Below are positions 1-10,208 of a stretch of DNA of 64,000 nucleotides, in pieces. How positions within the stretch are numbered: position 1 is the first letter of the stretch; each line of letters starts with the position of its first letter. The notes beneath the pieces were generated by a model, which saw only the letters and a list, made by a program, of their open reading frames with translations, was not told where the DNA came from and ran no database searches. A program made the position numbers and the translations under genes. The DNA comes from Sacculina carcini (lineage: Eukaryota > Arthropoda > Thecostraca > Sacculinidae). The stretch lies in assembly GCA_916048095.2 (NCBI GenBank), contig OU696593.1:3344001-3408000 (forward strand), given 5' to 3'.

Positions 1-122
1 CACTTTTAGCATGAACCTATCATGGAGTAAATTCACTTTTATACATTTATTTTATAGATAAATACATTTCAGCCATACTTAAAACATAACAAACTAAAAA
101 TACACTTTCGGCGACAGCTACA
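1..122 (-). repeat. 3' LTR of the BEL/Pao element, cut by the window edge
   Basis: Matches 4870-4991. The base after 122 starts TGGCTTCCTAAATC, which on the minus strand is a short purine-rich run just before the LTR, as expected for a polypurine tract. Confidence 0.75.
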
Positions 123-484
123 TGGCTTCCTAAATCAGTTAGGATTTACCACTAAACACTAATACACGAGCACAATGATATTACTGCTGATACCTCGCGT
201 AGACCAACAGTGACATCAACCAAGTGATCAAACAGGGACATCAAACAAAGTCAACGATGCATCACGCTAAAAAAACCAAGACACATATCAATCAGGCTCT
301 CCGACGAGGACACCCTGGTCATTCGCAAGACATCAATAGAACAAATTTATGACTAGGCCGATCAATAAACGTAGCAGAGTCTGAACGCTTGCCCACAGAA
401 TCTGACTGAATCAGCTATACGTAACGTCACACTGCGTACCATACCGTCATCGCTATAATGTAAGACAGTAACGCGAGCTAAACG

Positions 485-1144
485 TTAATAAGTTACGAGA
501 ACATTTTCAGTTTCGACCATAAACGTTAATAGTGATTCGTCGTCTAGAATGTGACCGTGATGGAACAATAAATTATTCAGTATATTACGGGCTGAGCGTA
601 TTTGTCTTTCCCAGACTCCTCCCATGTGGCTGGAACTTGGTGGGTTAAAATTCATATAAATCCAGTCACAATTATCCGTGATTAGGGCATTATGCACCTT
701 TGTCCATTTCCTTCAAGGCTTGTTCCAACAGATGTTTTCCAGTGCTGCCTTTCGAACGATTGAACGCATCTATGAAGTAATGTCCTTGGGTAATTCGGAT
801 CAGCTCACTTTCAGCACGCTGAAGTTCTTGTACATTTACTTGCCTGTAACTCTTCGCACCGCGTGATGAATCTGATGACGTCTTATAGAACCTTGTAGAC
901 GCAAGCATAGAGCAATTCCGGTTTTTGCAGCTTGTAACGAAGAGAACCGTTCTAAGCGTTCTACCAGAAGACTGGTGTTGTCTTCGACTGAGCAGCCGGA
1001 TAAGCAAACAGTCTTTTTCACTTCGGGATCGTCCACTGACACCTCATAATCAGTGACAGGCGCGTTAGACCCTTCTGCGGAGTGAAGAAAAAACGGTCCG
1101 TGCCACCACATCATGATTAACAAGGTTAAAAGCACTCGTCCCAC
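485..1144 (-). pseudogene. BEL/Pao integrase remnants
   Basis: Three short minus-strand frames follow the RNase H region. The first (to 836) has the pre-integrase WWHGPFFL motif. The second (690-1007) has VNVQELQRAESELIRITQ. The third (485-697) has the signature FNPPSSSHMGGVWERQIRSA that follows the integrase core in BEL/Pao. The HHCC finger and most of the DDE core are deleted between them. The pieces need frame changes, so no functional integrase is encoded. Confidence 0.75.
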
Positions 1145-2423
1145 GTGATGCCACGTCTGCTGGGTTCTCGGCAGAACTCACATGCCTCCAACTCTGAGGA
1201 TTGGTCAAATCGCGTATGACTTGAACGCGATTAGCAACAAATGTGTGATACCTCCTTGATTCGTTTGTTACATATCCTAGCACGACAGTGCTGTCTGACC
1301 AAAATATATGTTCACAGTGCTCATCGCCTTCCCTTTGTAGAAACCTACTCATTCGAGCTGAAACCACTGCAGAAGACAGCTCCAGACGATGAATCGATAC
1401 AGTTTTGAGCGGAGCTACTCTTGTTTTCGCTGTCAACAATACACATGAAACAATAAAGACAATAGTCATTGTAACTAGCCAATAGTCATTGTAATATTTT
1501 TTGTCATTCATCAGCCTAGTTTTCAAACTTATTTGACGTCGAACAGCGACTTGACGGTCATTTGGCCAAACACCATCACCATTCTGCAATGGAAGTGGCG
1601 CTTGAAAATGACCATCATCCATCTGCTTCATTCCAGCGTCCATAGTTTTCATGAACAATCGATCATTCACTGAGAGTGCCTGTTCGTGACTGTGTTCAAA
1701 AAAATCCATCTCAGTGAACGCAGCTGCATCCTGAGGAAGAAGTACTTCCTTGGCGCTCGTCTGTGTACGGAAGCACGATAATGTTTCAGCATTACGGGCA
1801 CCACCAACAATTCCCCATCCAACAGAAGTGCGAAGAGCATATGGTTCCAAGCGATTACCCGCAATTACCTCCAGTGGTCTTAGCGCTTGGCTACAGTTCA
1901 CTCCAATCAACAACCCCACATCCAAATCGGGATTGTATTGCATAAATTTACTAGAAATTCCTTTGAAGTGATCCCACTCCAAAGCTGTTTGTGGGCGCGG
2001 TATTTGGTTACGCCTCACAGGAATACATTCACGTAAATACGAAGATGGAATGGACACCCTGGTGTCGTCGAAATATCCACAAATTACTAAGCCTGTGGCT
2101 TTACGCGCACGAACAACACTATCTCCAACAATAGTTGATATTTTCACTTCTACGTCGACACCCTGTACATTCAGCGCGTCCAAGGTTGATTCTGTAGCAA
2201 AGTACGCGTCCGATTGTCCATCTAAAACGGCATAGGTCAACAAACGACGCTCTGGACATGATTCATGATGAATCCACACTGGGACGATGAGTGAGTGTGT
2301 CTCTACATCAGTTTGGGTGGCATTGCAAGAATTTATTCGATGTGAAACAGATGATACCGTATCAGCTTTTGGGAGATGGCTCATATCGGCATTCTCTGTT
2401 CGTGATACATTTTTGTGCAACAA
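1065..2423 (-). pseudogene. BEL/Pao protease-like domain fused by deletion to RNase H-like region
   Basis: Residues about 45-215 contain the Pao aspartic-protease-like region (AVLDGQSDAYFA, then LLIGVNCSQALRPLEVI and LRTSVGWGIVGG). The usual DSG/DTG triplet is altered to DGQS. Residues about 250-310 are the start of the RT module (DGHFQAPLPLQNGD). The frame then jumps to the post-RT motif KTRVAPLKTVSIHRLELSSA and an RNase H-like stretch (FWSDSTVVLGYV, WRHVSSAENPADVASRG). The RT catalytic core between them is absent. A short direct repeat (CAATAGTCATTGTAA) at about 1459-1495 sits at the junction. Confidence 0.75.
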
Positions 2424-2447
2424 AGTAGAATGAAGTCCATTGCACTC

Positions 2448-2819
2448 TTAACACCTCGACTGAGATCTACAGTTCGGCCGACGATGACCCGATCGCAAAC
2501 ATCTGAAACAGAGACCTTTTTGCATAACTAGTTTTTCTCGTTCATTCATGGTCATTTTGGAGAAATTTTGACACTTGGAAATATGATCATCACCGCACAC
2601 AAAGCACTTATCATTGCTTGGTTTGCTGGTCATTGCCGGACGACTTGGAATACTGTCATTAGTCGACCAACGCTGCTCTGCAATTCCCACAGCAAAGTTT
2701 GTTCGGCCGCTATCTCTCTTTATCTCCCTACCTGTTGTACAAGTAGCAGCGCAGTGCATCAATGCTTGGGCTGACGTCGCGGGATCACATGCTAATCTAA
2801 CCTCACGCTGCATAAACAC
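2448..2819 (-). pseudogene. BEL/Pao gag zinc-knuckle segment
   Basis: The segment encodes two cysteine clusters, CFVCGDDHISKC and then CFRCLRSGHRRPNC, which are CCHC-type knuckles that bind nucleic acid and occur at the end of Pao gag. It is out of frame with the flanking segments and ends at a stop at 2448, so it is a broken part of the same polyprotein rather than a separate gene. Confidence 0.7.
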
Positions 2820-2932
2820 GCAAAACTAATGAAACGTAGGATAGAGACCTGAATCGGAAACACACACAGAACTTTTCTGTCTCCATTCATCTACAAATGA
2901 TGCCCATCGGTCAACTACTGGTCCTGGAAGCT

Positions 2933-4307
2933 TCACCAACAACCGCTGATTCTAGGGTCATCAATAATTTTCAAAGCAGGAATAACGCTAATGGCAGTGT
3001 CACAACTTACCAGAAAGTCCATGAACTTTCTAATAGCTGGCCCATCATACGGTGGCACCTTCGGCCACTGGTACAGTTTGTCACGGTACGCATTGAACGT
3101 TTGGAATGTATCACCAAATCTATTTATCAACGGCTGCTTCGCTGACAAAAAGCCTTCTTGGTTTATCAACGGCAAGTAGCCCTTGACTAGTTCTTTAGCT
3201 TCTCCAGATGTGTAATGATGAAGATAGTACAATAACTCCGAAGGATTAGTCACCTGACTCTCCACTAATGTCTCAAAAGATTGTAACCACAGTCCAAAGT
3301 GAAACTTATCTCCACATAACTTTTCAGGTTCGGGTCGAGGCAACGAACAGCATGTTTTTTTTAGAACATCTGCTATCCTGCTGACTGGATCAGTTCTGTC
3401 ACAAACAGTATCGTCAGTCCTGTGCGGCTGGTTGCTGTACGCGAAACATGTAGGCGCCGTCGACTGCTCAGGATACTGTGAGGCTGATTCAGCAGCTGCC
3501 TGGTGAAGTCTCAATATGCGGTGTGAATACAGGCGCTGACGGATTCAGAGAATGATTAGCAGGTGGATCATCCCTTACAGTTGAAATCTGTGTTTCGCAC
3601 GCCACCAAAGACAACTCCCTTTTTTCTTCCTCTTCAGCGAGTTTTATCACATTGACTTCTGCATCCACTATGGCTAAATCTCTTTGCAGCTTGATTTTTT
3701 CCAGTTCAGCTTGTTGCTTCATTTCGGCATCTTTATTGCTTAGTTCTAACTTCAGGCGAGCCGATTTCTGCGCCTTCTCTAATCGGGTCGCCTTGAATGC
3801 GCAAGCGTCACTTGCATGACTGACTCTTCCATTACTGATTTCTGAACACTGGGACATCTGAGACTGATGTTCTAGTCTCAAATCGAAAACTCTCTTGTTT
3901 ACGATTTGACTGACCCTGGTGTACCTCTCCAACACAGTTGTACACATAGCCAATTGGTTAGATGTTGAAGGCAAATTAAGATTGGAGTGCTTTTCCACCA
4001 GAGCACTGAGACTGTCCGCCTGCTCATTCATGTTTTGTCTCGCTAGCTTAATTTTCTGAAAGTCATCGCTATCCGCCACCAGGATTTCGGCCTCATTGAT
4101 CGCCTTAGTGAGGAGCCCACAACATGTACTTGACTGTTTTAGAAACAATTCTGTCTGGTACTCAACCCCTTTAGGAGTGAGTTTTTTCGCTCTTTTGTCT
4201 CTAGTATCACTTCCATCATGGTCACATGTTTCAACATTGTCACATGAATGATCTGTAGCCTTCGGATTGGACATTATGAACCAACGATTCAGTGAAAAGT
4301 AATTCAC
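2933..4307 (-). pseudogene. BEL/Pao gag region
   Basis: Two overlapping minus-strand frames (4307-3489 and 3514-2933) together form a gag-like protein. The first has a long charged helix rich in Lys, Glu and Gln around residues 165-240, likely a coiled coil. The second carries a Pao gag block with FHFGLWLQSFETLV, LYYLHHYTSGEAKELV and the downstream PPYDGPAIRKFMDF motif, which are typical of the family. The change of frame near 3500 shows a frameshift. Gag would package the element RNA. The ATG at 4307 is the first in frame after a leader of about 560 bp. Confidence 0.7.
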
Positions 4308-4869
4308 TAAACAAACAACACAGCCTTAACGCACGAACAGCAAACTTCCGCTTATTACATGTTCATGATAATAATGCGTAGTACGACCAAGATCACTCAA
4401 ATAAGCAGTACAAAATGAAATTATATATGCTCAATTGGTTACGTGGATCGCTACATGACCAAAATTAAAATATTCAAATAATATCACGCGAGTACATACA
4501 AAGTCGATCCAATGTAGTTCTCCTCAGAGATTCACTGTACACACGTTCACCAGCAACACTCTCTCGACCAGAGCCGTCGAGGTTGACTGTGATTGTGAGT
4601 CTACGGAGTTGGTCGACGGGTCCCCCTGCGCCGCCTCGAAGCTCCAAAACACCAGACTGTATATAATTGTATATTGCAACGCAGAGAAATCGTTAACCTC
4701 GATTGACATACAATCCAGAAAAGTATGAGAACTGATGCTCAAACAAATTGCTTAACGCATTCAAATAGCACCGTTCTCATTCGCCAAACCAAAGTTCCAT
4801 AGAATACCAAACTCACGTTTCTGCTTCCAACCAAAACCACAATTGTCGCCACACGCTGTTATATAAACA
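4308..4869 (-). other. BEL/Pao leader between gag start and LTR
   Basis: No convincing frame. It holds the untranslated leader and possibly the rest of the 5' LTR, with an AT-rich TATATAATTGTATATT stretch near 4657 that could be a promoter element. Nothing else is seen. Confidence 0.4.
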
Positions 4870-4991
4870 CACTTTTAGCATGAACCTATCATGGAGTAAA
4901 TTCACTTTTATACATTTATTTTATAGATAAATACATTTCAGCCATACTTAAAACATAACAAACTAAAAATACACTTTCAGCGACAGCTACA
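4870..4991 (-). repeat. 5' LTR of the BEL/Pao element (right copy, minimum extent)
   Basis: These bases match 1-122 with a single difference. In element orientation the repeat begins with TG at 4991. Its true inner edge is uncertain because the partner copy leaves the window at base 1. TATATAA-like sequence near 4860 and a TGGCGACAATTGTGG stretch just inside (about 4840-4852) could mark the LTR end and primer-binding region. Confidence 0.75.
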
Positions 4992-7013
4992 ACCTAGATT
5001 TGACAGAGTGTTTAGTAGAATTAGATGATCAACAGTGTCAAAATCCGCAGAGAAGTCCAGTTGAGAAGAACATCCTTACAAGCAAGAGTAGACTTGAGAA
5101 TAGAGTCATAGAGGAAGAGAAGCGAGGTTTCTGTTGAGTGAAAACTACGGAAGCCTGATTGTTCAGGGAGAAATAGATCATGGCGCTCAAGGTAGTCCGA
5201 AATCTGGACATAAGCGGCCATTTCAAGCGATTTGGATAGCCAAGGAATTCTAGAGATGGGACGATAGTTAGACAAACAATTGGGATCAAGGTTAGGTTTT
5301 TTCAGGATAGGGAGAATACTTGCGCTTTTAGACGCAAGGAATTCACCGAGAGAGAAAGACGAATTGATAAAATAGGTGATGAAAGGAAGAAGTAACTGAA
5401 TACAGTTGGGGATTCGAGCAAGGTTAATAGGGTCCAGGGAGGAAGAACGAGTGTGCACACGCCTCAGTAGTAGCCTGCAATCAGAGATGGAAATCGGAAG
5501 GAAAGAATGAAAAATGGCGGAGGTGGTGAAAGAATAAGACAATGTAGCAGGAGGGAAACGACGGCATATATTCGAAATTTTATTCTCAAAGAAATGAGAG
5601 AATAGGGAAGGTAAGCGAGTTGGGTCACTATCAGGAAACACAAGGGCATTAGATTTACCTAAGAGTTTATTGAAAATAATCCAGAGAGATTTACTGTTGA
5701 GACAGGATGATCTTTTATTATTACAATAGGATTTTTTGGCGTCCTCACACAAGATAAGATGGTGACGCCGTGCCACACAATAAGATTGTCATGATGCATC
5801 ATTTTTCAGACGCAACCAATGGCGCTCAAGTCGTCTAAGAGAAGTTTTGGAGCTTCGAATTTCACTATTGAACCAGGTACTATGAAGAGATGAAGAGGAA
5901 CGGAATTTCTCAACAGAAACAAACTGATCTCTAAGAAATTTAAGACAGGATTTGAAATATTTACAGAGATCATATGGGGGTAAGAAACAAAATGAATCAT
6001 AATTGAAAGAAGAAAATATCTGGTTACATAGAGAGTCGTAGTCAACAGTAAGATAATCTAGAAACGTGACATTTTTATGCGATCTTAAGCTGAGAGGAAT
6101 GAGCGTGGAAAATTCAATTAAGGATTGATCTGAAACAGAGGAATCAATAGGGAAGACAGTCAAATCCTTGATAGAAATAGGGGAGTCACTGAATGAGAGC
6201 ACTATGTCGAGGGTGTGACCATGTTCATGAGTAGAACCGCATACATGATTTGCTAAACCATAGGAAGAAATGGATTCAAGAAACGAAGAAGAACAAGATT
6301 TCAGATGAGGGGCATCTAGTCAAAGATTATAATCGCCGCAAATGATAAAGATAGAGGAAAACATAGAAATATGTGTATCAATGAGAATAGTAAACTCATA
6401 TAAGAAAACAGAACTAGATACATAGTTACTACGATAGATTGATAGAATACAGACGGGGAGAGCTACGGCTAGTGATCTTACAGCAAATATATTCGAAGCA
6501 ACTGGTACACAGACCTAACTTACGTTGAATAAGACGAATACAATCAGAATTAAAAATAATAGCAACACCACCACCAACAGACTTAGAGGAATTAGAACTA
6601 TTGATGAAGCGAGACTGGTGATAAGCGGAGTAGTTAGAAGGAAGACAGCTATTAAAAGAAGAGATTCCAGAGAGAAAAAGCCAAGATTCATTCACAAAGA
6701 AAATGTCATAATTAACTAAGACAGAGAGAAAGAGAGAAATTTTAGACCTAATAGTACGTAAATTCCAAAAAGCACATCTTACATATTTACAATTAGCTGA
6801 AACAGTAGGTGACATATTGAAATTAGGTTTAGGTGAAGAACAGTTAGCGGTAAGACGAAAATGAGGATGACGAGTAGAATCGTTGTCGCTGGAGGAGGAC
6901 GAGGCTGGAAGATCTGGCTGGGCATTGGTCGGGTCTAATTTCCCGGACGGCAGTCGTCGATGGTCTGGGTGCGATGGAAGACCCGAGTTCTCGCCGAGAT
7001 TAGCCAAGGGCAC
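4992..7013 (-). pseudogene. L2-like LINE ORF2 (endonuclease plus partial RT), copy A
   Basis: Reading right to left, 7013-6429 gives the apurinic-endonuclease start (VRCAFWNLRTIRSKISLF, NESWL). 6202-5789 gives its C-terminal part. 5776-5021 gives the RT block LSNYRPISRIPWLSKSLEM and EQSGFRSFHSTETSLLFL, ending near the FSADFDTVDH equivalent. The stop codons and frame changes between blocks mean it is dead. The YRPIS...GFR...HSTETS arrangement places it in the CR1/L2 group. The FADD box is absent because the BEL/Pao element interrupts it. Confidence 0.8.
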
Positions 7014-8196
7014 GCCGGGTCGAAAGATGAGTGGCTGGCGTTGCTACGACCAGCTCGCACACAGTGAGCGCATTTGCGCGCATCCTTCAGAGAACAAGAT
7101 TTGGTGGCGTGTTTGCCAGCACACCAGCCACAAGTGTTCTCGCGGGCCTGGCACTTGTCAGCCATGTGGCCGTGGCGCTGGCACTTGGTACAGCGAGTGA
7201 CCCAGTAGCGGTTGTGCACCACACACTGACGGTCACCCAGGTACAGATATCCTGACTTCATCACGGTATCCCGGATGGCAGGAGAGACGGCAACAACAAC
7301 AGTCTTGGTGTGACCAGCAGACTTTCTCGAGAGCAGCACATTGAAATTGGATTGGTGCTTCATAGCCGCTTTGATTGCGTCATTTTTGCGGCACACACAG
7401 TCGACGATCTATCAGCGATGTCAGAACTGACGGATGTCATGGTCAGTTTAGGAACCATTTTGCCACGGCAGGAGGCATTGAGCTGGGTGTCAGTTTTCAT
7501 GACCAGCATGGCATTGTCGGCTGCTTTAGAGACAGGAAGACTCACTTTGATGGCGCCACGTTATGTTGTTCGCATCTTGATGACAGGAACAGATTTGAGG
7601 GCCTCAGACACACGCTTCTTGTCGACTGGAGCACTGTCTTGGGAGTGAACGATGATTTCACGTGTCACTGCCTGCACGTATGACCGCGGATGTTGAACAG
7701 GCATCAGAGGCCGAGTCGGCAGCAGTGGCGGCGTCGGCAACAGTGGCGGAGTCGGCATCAGTGGCGGAGTTGTTGACAGCAGCGGAGGATTTAGGCAAGT
7801 CATTCGTTGCATCTGGGCCTTGATTTCACTGACGGTCTTAGTCAGCTGCACCAGAGATTGGCTCTCAGTCGGAGACGATTGGCCCATGTTTACCATGTTT
7901 TTTTTGTCGGTGGTTGTTATGCCGACAAGGCTGTCCAGCCACTCTTGCATCTCTGCAGTGTTGCATTGACGAGCAAGAGAGCAATCCTCACAAGTGAAGA
8001 AAGCTCAGGTTGTGAAATAGGTCATGGCCAAATATTTCGCCATTCGGCTGCATCTCACATGCACGTACTTTGTACATTGTGAACAACACAACGCACAGGT
8101 GGTAACGGCCATTTTGCACATGGCACAAGTTGAGCCGTCAGGAGGGGGAGCAGCGCCGGAGGGTTGAAGCCCGGCAGGCTTGGTCATCGCGACCAT
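6935..8196 (-). pseudogene. L2-like LINE ORF1 with PHD-like and CCHC fingers, copy A
   Basis: The start at 8196 encodes a Cys-rich finger (CAMCKMAVTTCALCCSQC, then HVRC) like the PHD-type finger at the start of some CR1/L2 ORF1 proteins. A proline-rich run of repeated TPPLMP/TPPLLP follows at about 7720-7790. The C-terminal part (7396-6935) has three Cys-rich knuckles (CTKCQRHGHMADKC, CGWCAGKHATKSC, CAHC). Several frameshifts divide it. ORF1 proteins bind the element RNA. Copy B at 30314-31575 has the same layout. Confidence 0.7.
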
Positions 8197-8198
8197 GA

Positions 8199-8405
8199 CG
8201 AGCGCGGTAAGAACACAGGCAAACGCTCACACACACGCACACACAGACACACGGTTCGTACACGTACACACACGCACAAACACAGGCACACGCGCACACA
8301 AACAAACACGCACACACAGCCTCACGGCTCACACACGTACACACACGCACAAACACAGGCACACGCGCACACAAACAAACACGCACACACAGACACAAGG
8401 CCACA
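8199..8405. repeat. CA-rich 5' UTR of L2-like LINE, first half
   Basis: Imperfect (CA)n with a repeated 60-70 bp unit: the string from ACGGTTCGTACACG to ACACGCACACACAG occurs, slightly varied, twice here and again at 9660-9720. It directly precedes ORF1 on the minus strand and matches the position of the CA-rich 5' UTR of copy B. Confidence 0.65.
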
Positions 8406-8410
8406 TAAAT

Positions 8411-9652
8411 CAAGGCCAAGACGTCCCTGCTGATTCAGCGCTCATCCAACATCGGCTCGCACCCGGCGCTGTTATTTCTCAGCAGGTATGCGTCGGTTCC
8501 GCGAGCAATGTATCTGCTAAGAGCAGCGCCGGTGTACCAGGCCCGCGCACAAATCGGAGACTTCGACGAGCAGCTGAGATCGGCCATCAGCGATTGCTCC
8601 AATGTCGCCATGTCGGACGCACAATGGCTGCAGGCTTCCCTTCCGGTCCGCCACGGAGGTATCGGAGCCAGACGGCTGAGCGACTTGGCACTACCCGCCC
8701 ACATCGCCTCGCTGGAAGCCACCGGAGACTCGGTCTGTCTCATTAACCACCGCACAAGCGGTGACAGACCCTGCTCTCTGGTGGCAGCCATCGAGGAGTT
8801 CGTGGACAACATGTGCCCGGACTTCAGCACGAGCGAGCCACTGAACCAGCGCCATCTGGATGACCGATCTTCCTCCGTCCGCCAACAACATCTCCTTGGA
8901 AGCGCGAACCAGCTGTGCCGAGCCCGTCTCCTGGCCGCAGCCGCTTCTCACAGCGGCGCTTGGCTGTCAGCGCTGCCTGTCGCCAGCCTCGGCCTGCTGC
9001 TGCCAGATGAAGCCGTCCGAGTCGGCGTGGCGTTGCGACTTGGTGCCGCAGTGCAAGAACCGCACAGATGTTGCTGCGGTACCACAACTGACAGGTGGGG
9101 CCACCATAGCTTCTCCTGCAGTCGCAATGCCGGCCACCTGCCACGCCACACGGCGCTGAACAACATCATTCGCCGCAATTTGGCGTCGGCAGGAATCGCC
9201 GCGGTGCTGGAGCCACGAGGCCTGGACCGCGGCGACGGCCGCCGACCCGACGGAATTACCGTGTTCCCGGTGCGGCACGGGAAGTCGCTGCTCTGGGATG
9301 TGACCTGCGTCAACACGCTCTGTGACACACATCTACTGGACGGCGCGGTCACTCCCGGGGCAGCAGCGCAGGCGGCGGAAGATCGAAAGCGGCGGCGCTA
9401 TGCAGAACTGTGCCAGCGGTACGATTTCGTGCCACTGGCCATCGAGACCACCGGCGTGATGGGGGCATCCCTGGACGACTTCGTCAAGCTCCTGGGCAGA
9501 CGAATCAGCGAGCTTTCAGGGGAGCAGCGAGAGACGGCCTTGCTTCGGCAGCGAATAAGCCTGGCCGTCATTTGTGGCAACGCCGCCTCCATTGTGCTGT
9601 AGTGTTGTGAATATGTGTACGCGCTTGTAAATATATTTGTTTGTGTCTAAAA
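8411..9652 (+). mobile_element. 5'-truncated LINE with restriction-like endonuclease
   Basis: A GC-rich block, unlike the CA-rich sequence around it, begins inside an RT C-terminal frame and ends in a short A run (AAAAAA at 9648-9653). It lies on the opposite strand to the LINE 5' UTR it interrupts. 5' truncation plus an A tail is the usual outcome of target-primed reverse transcription. Target duplications cannot be defined because both flanks are CA repeats. Confidence 0.7.
8424..9602 (+). CDS. C-terminal part of a LINE polyprotein (RT thumb and PD-(D/E)XK-like endonuclease)
   Basis: The frame is open from 8424, upstream of the ATG at 8508, and starts mid-protein (LFLSRYASVPRAMYLLRAAP). 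A QWLQASLPVRHGGIGAR motif, usual after the RT domain, follows. The C-terminal 200 residues hold a Cys/His cluster (CCCGTTTDRWGHHSFSC), an RHTALN block and RPDG...LLWDVTC, matching the zinc finger and catalytic Asp residues of restriction-like endonucleases of R2/NeSL/Hero-type LINEs. The end TGGAA...GNAASIVL is also typical of this module. The 393 codons are uninterrupted, so the insertion is fairly recent. The exact clade is uncertain. Confidence 0.65.
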   Translation, partial: SLLIQRSSNIGSHPALLFLSRYASVPRAMYLLRAAPVYQARAQIGDFDEQLRSAISDCSNVAMSDAQWLQASLPVRHGGIGARRLSDLALPAHIASLEATGDSVCLINHRTSGDRPCSLVAAIEEFVDNMCPDFSTSEPLNQRHLDDRSSSVRQQHLLGSANQLCRARLLAAAASHSGAWLSALPVASLGLLLPDEAVRVGVALRLGAAVQEPHRCCCGTTTDRWGHHSFSCSRNAGHLPRHTALNNIIRRNLASAGIAAVLEPRGLDRGDGRRPDGITVFPVRHGKSLLWDVTCVNTLCDTHLLDGAVTPGAAAQAAEDRKRRRYAELCQRYDFVPLAIETTGVMGASLDDFVKLLGRRISELSGEQRETALLRQRISLAVICGNAASIVL

Positions 9653-10018
9653 AAACACACAGGCACACGGCTCACACACGTACACACACGCACAAACACA
9701 GACACACGCGCACACGCGCACGCGACCCGACCACTGAGGGGCCCTCCCCAACACAGGGGGACGCGCCAGGCACACACGCACACACACACACACACACACA
9801 CGGAAAGTCGGGCCAGGCACAGAATTTAGCACCTATCCGCGAAAAACCTCAACCACAGCAGCACAAATCACCACGAAAACGCAAATAGCCGGAGCGACAC
9901 AAAAACACATCCGCCCAGGACAATCTCTCAAACAAGAGTGAAACCACACTCGCTACCACCACACTCTACCACACTCACTAACATACTACTCGAAACCACT
10001 TTCCTCATTACAGGCGAC
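9653..10018 (-). repeat. Resumed 5' UTR of L2-like LINE copy A
   Basis: After the inserted LINE the CA-rich unit resumes. It is followed by a non-repetitive stretch shared with copy B: both have GGGTCGG/AGTCGGG-CCAGGCACA, a TAGCACCTA...CGCGAAA block, GAAAACGCAAATAGC and CAATCTCTCAAACAAGAGTGA (a few differences). This is probably the transcription start region, as LINE promoters lie in the 5' UTR. Confidence 0.6.
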
Positions 10019-10208
10019 ACCCAAACTAGAGATGCGACCTCAAAAAAAGAGTGTTTTGCCAAAAACACGTTTTTTAAGAGTCATGCAAAGAATTCAAATT
10101 ATGGAAATTATATATTTGGGATGTTAAATGAATTATTTTTTATCAACACATAACAACACACAAGTTATTCATGCTATTAGTGACCCTATCAAATTGAATT
10201 ATCATTAT

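Larger units (their letters stand above)
1..4991 (-). mobile_element. BEL/Pao LTR retrotransposon, internally deleted
   Basis: A direct repeat of at least 122 bp (1-122 and 4870-4991, one mismatch) frames gag and pol remnants that all read on the minus strand. The LTR starts TGTAGCTGTCG in element orientation. Gag, CCHC knuckles, the BEL/Pao protease-like domain, RNase H-like and integrase C-terminal motifs appear in the order of a Pao polyprotein. The central reverse transcriptase (no YxDD) and most of the integrase core are missing, so it is non-autonomous. The right LTR abuts an L2-like LINE whose RT frame stops exactly there, so this element landed in that LINE. The left LTR runs off the window. 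No env-like frame was seen. Confidence 0.85.
4992..10018 (-). mobile_element. L2-like (CR1 superfamily) LINE, copy A, interrupted twice
   Basis: ORF2 pieces with endonuclease and reverse transcriptase motifs (about 4992-7013) and ORF1 pieces with zinc fingers (6935-8196) match copy B at 26935-31945 in order and orientation. The RT frame breaks off at 4992, where the BEL/Pao LTR begins, so the 3' half lies left of the window. The CA-rich 5' UTR (8199 onward) is split by the 8411-9652 insertion and resumes to about 10018. There, a stretch including AACAAGAGTGA and GAAAACGCAAATAGC is shared with copy B (31870-31935). Many frameshifts show an old copy. Confidence 0.8.

Noticed and set aside
1..4991. 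Endogenous retrovirus with an envelope gene
   Set aside because: No env-like frame follows pol, and the domain order fits an ordinary BEL/Pao retrotransposon.
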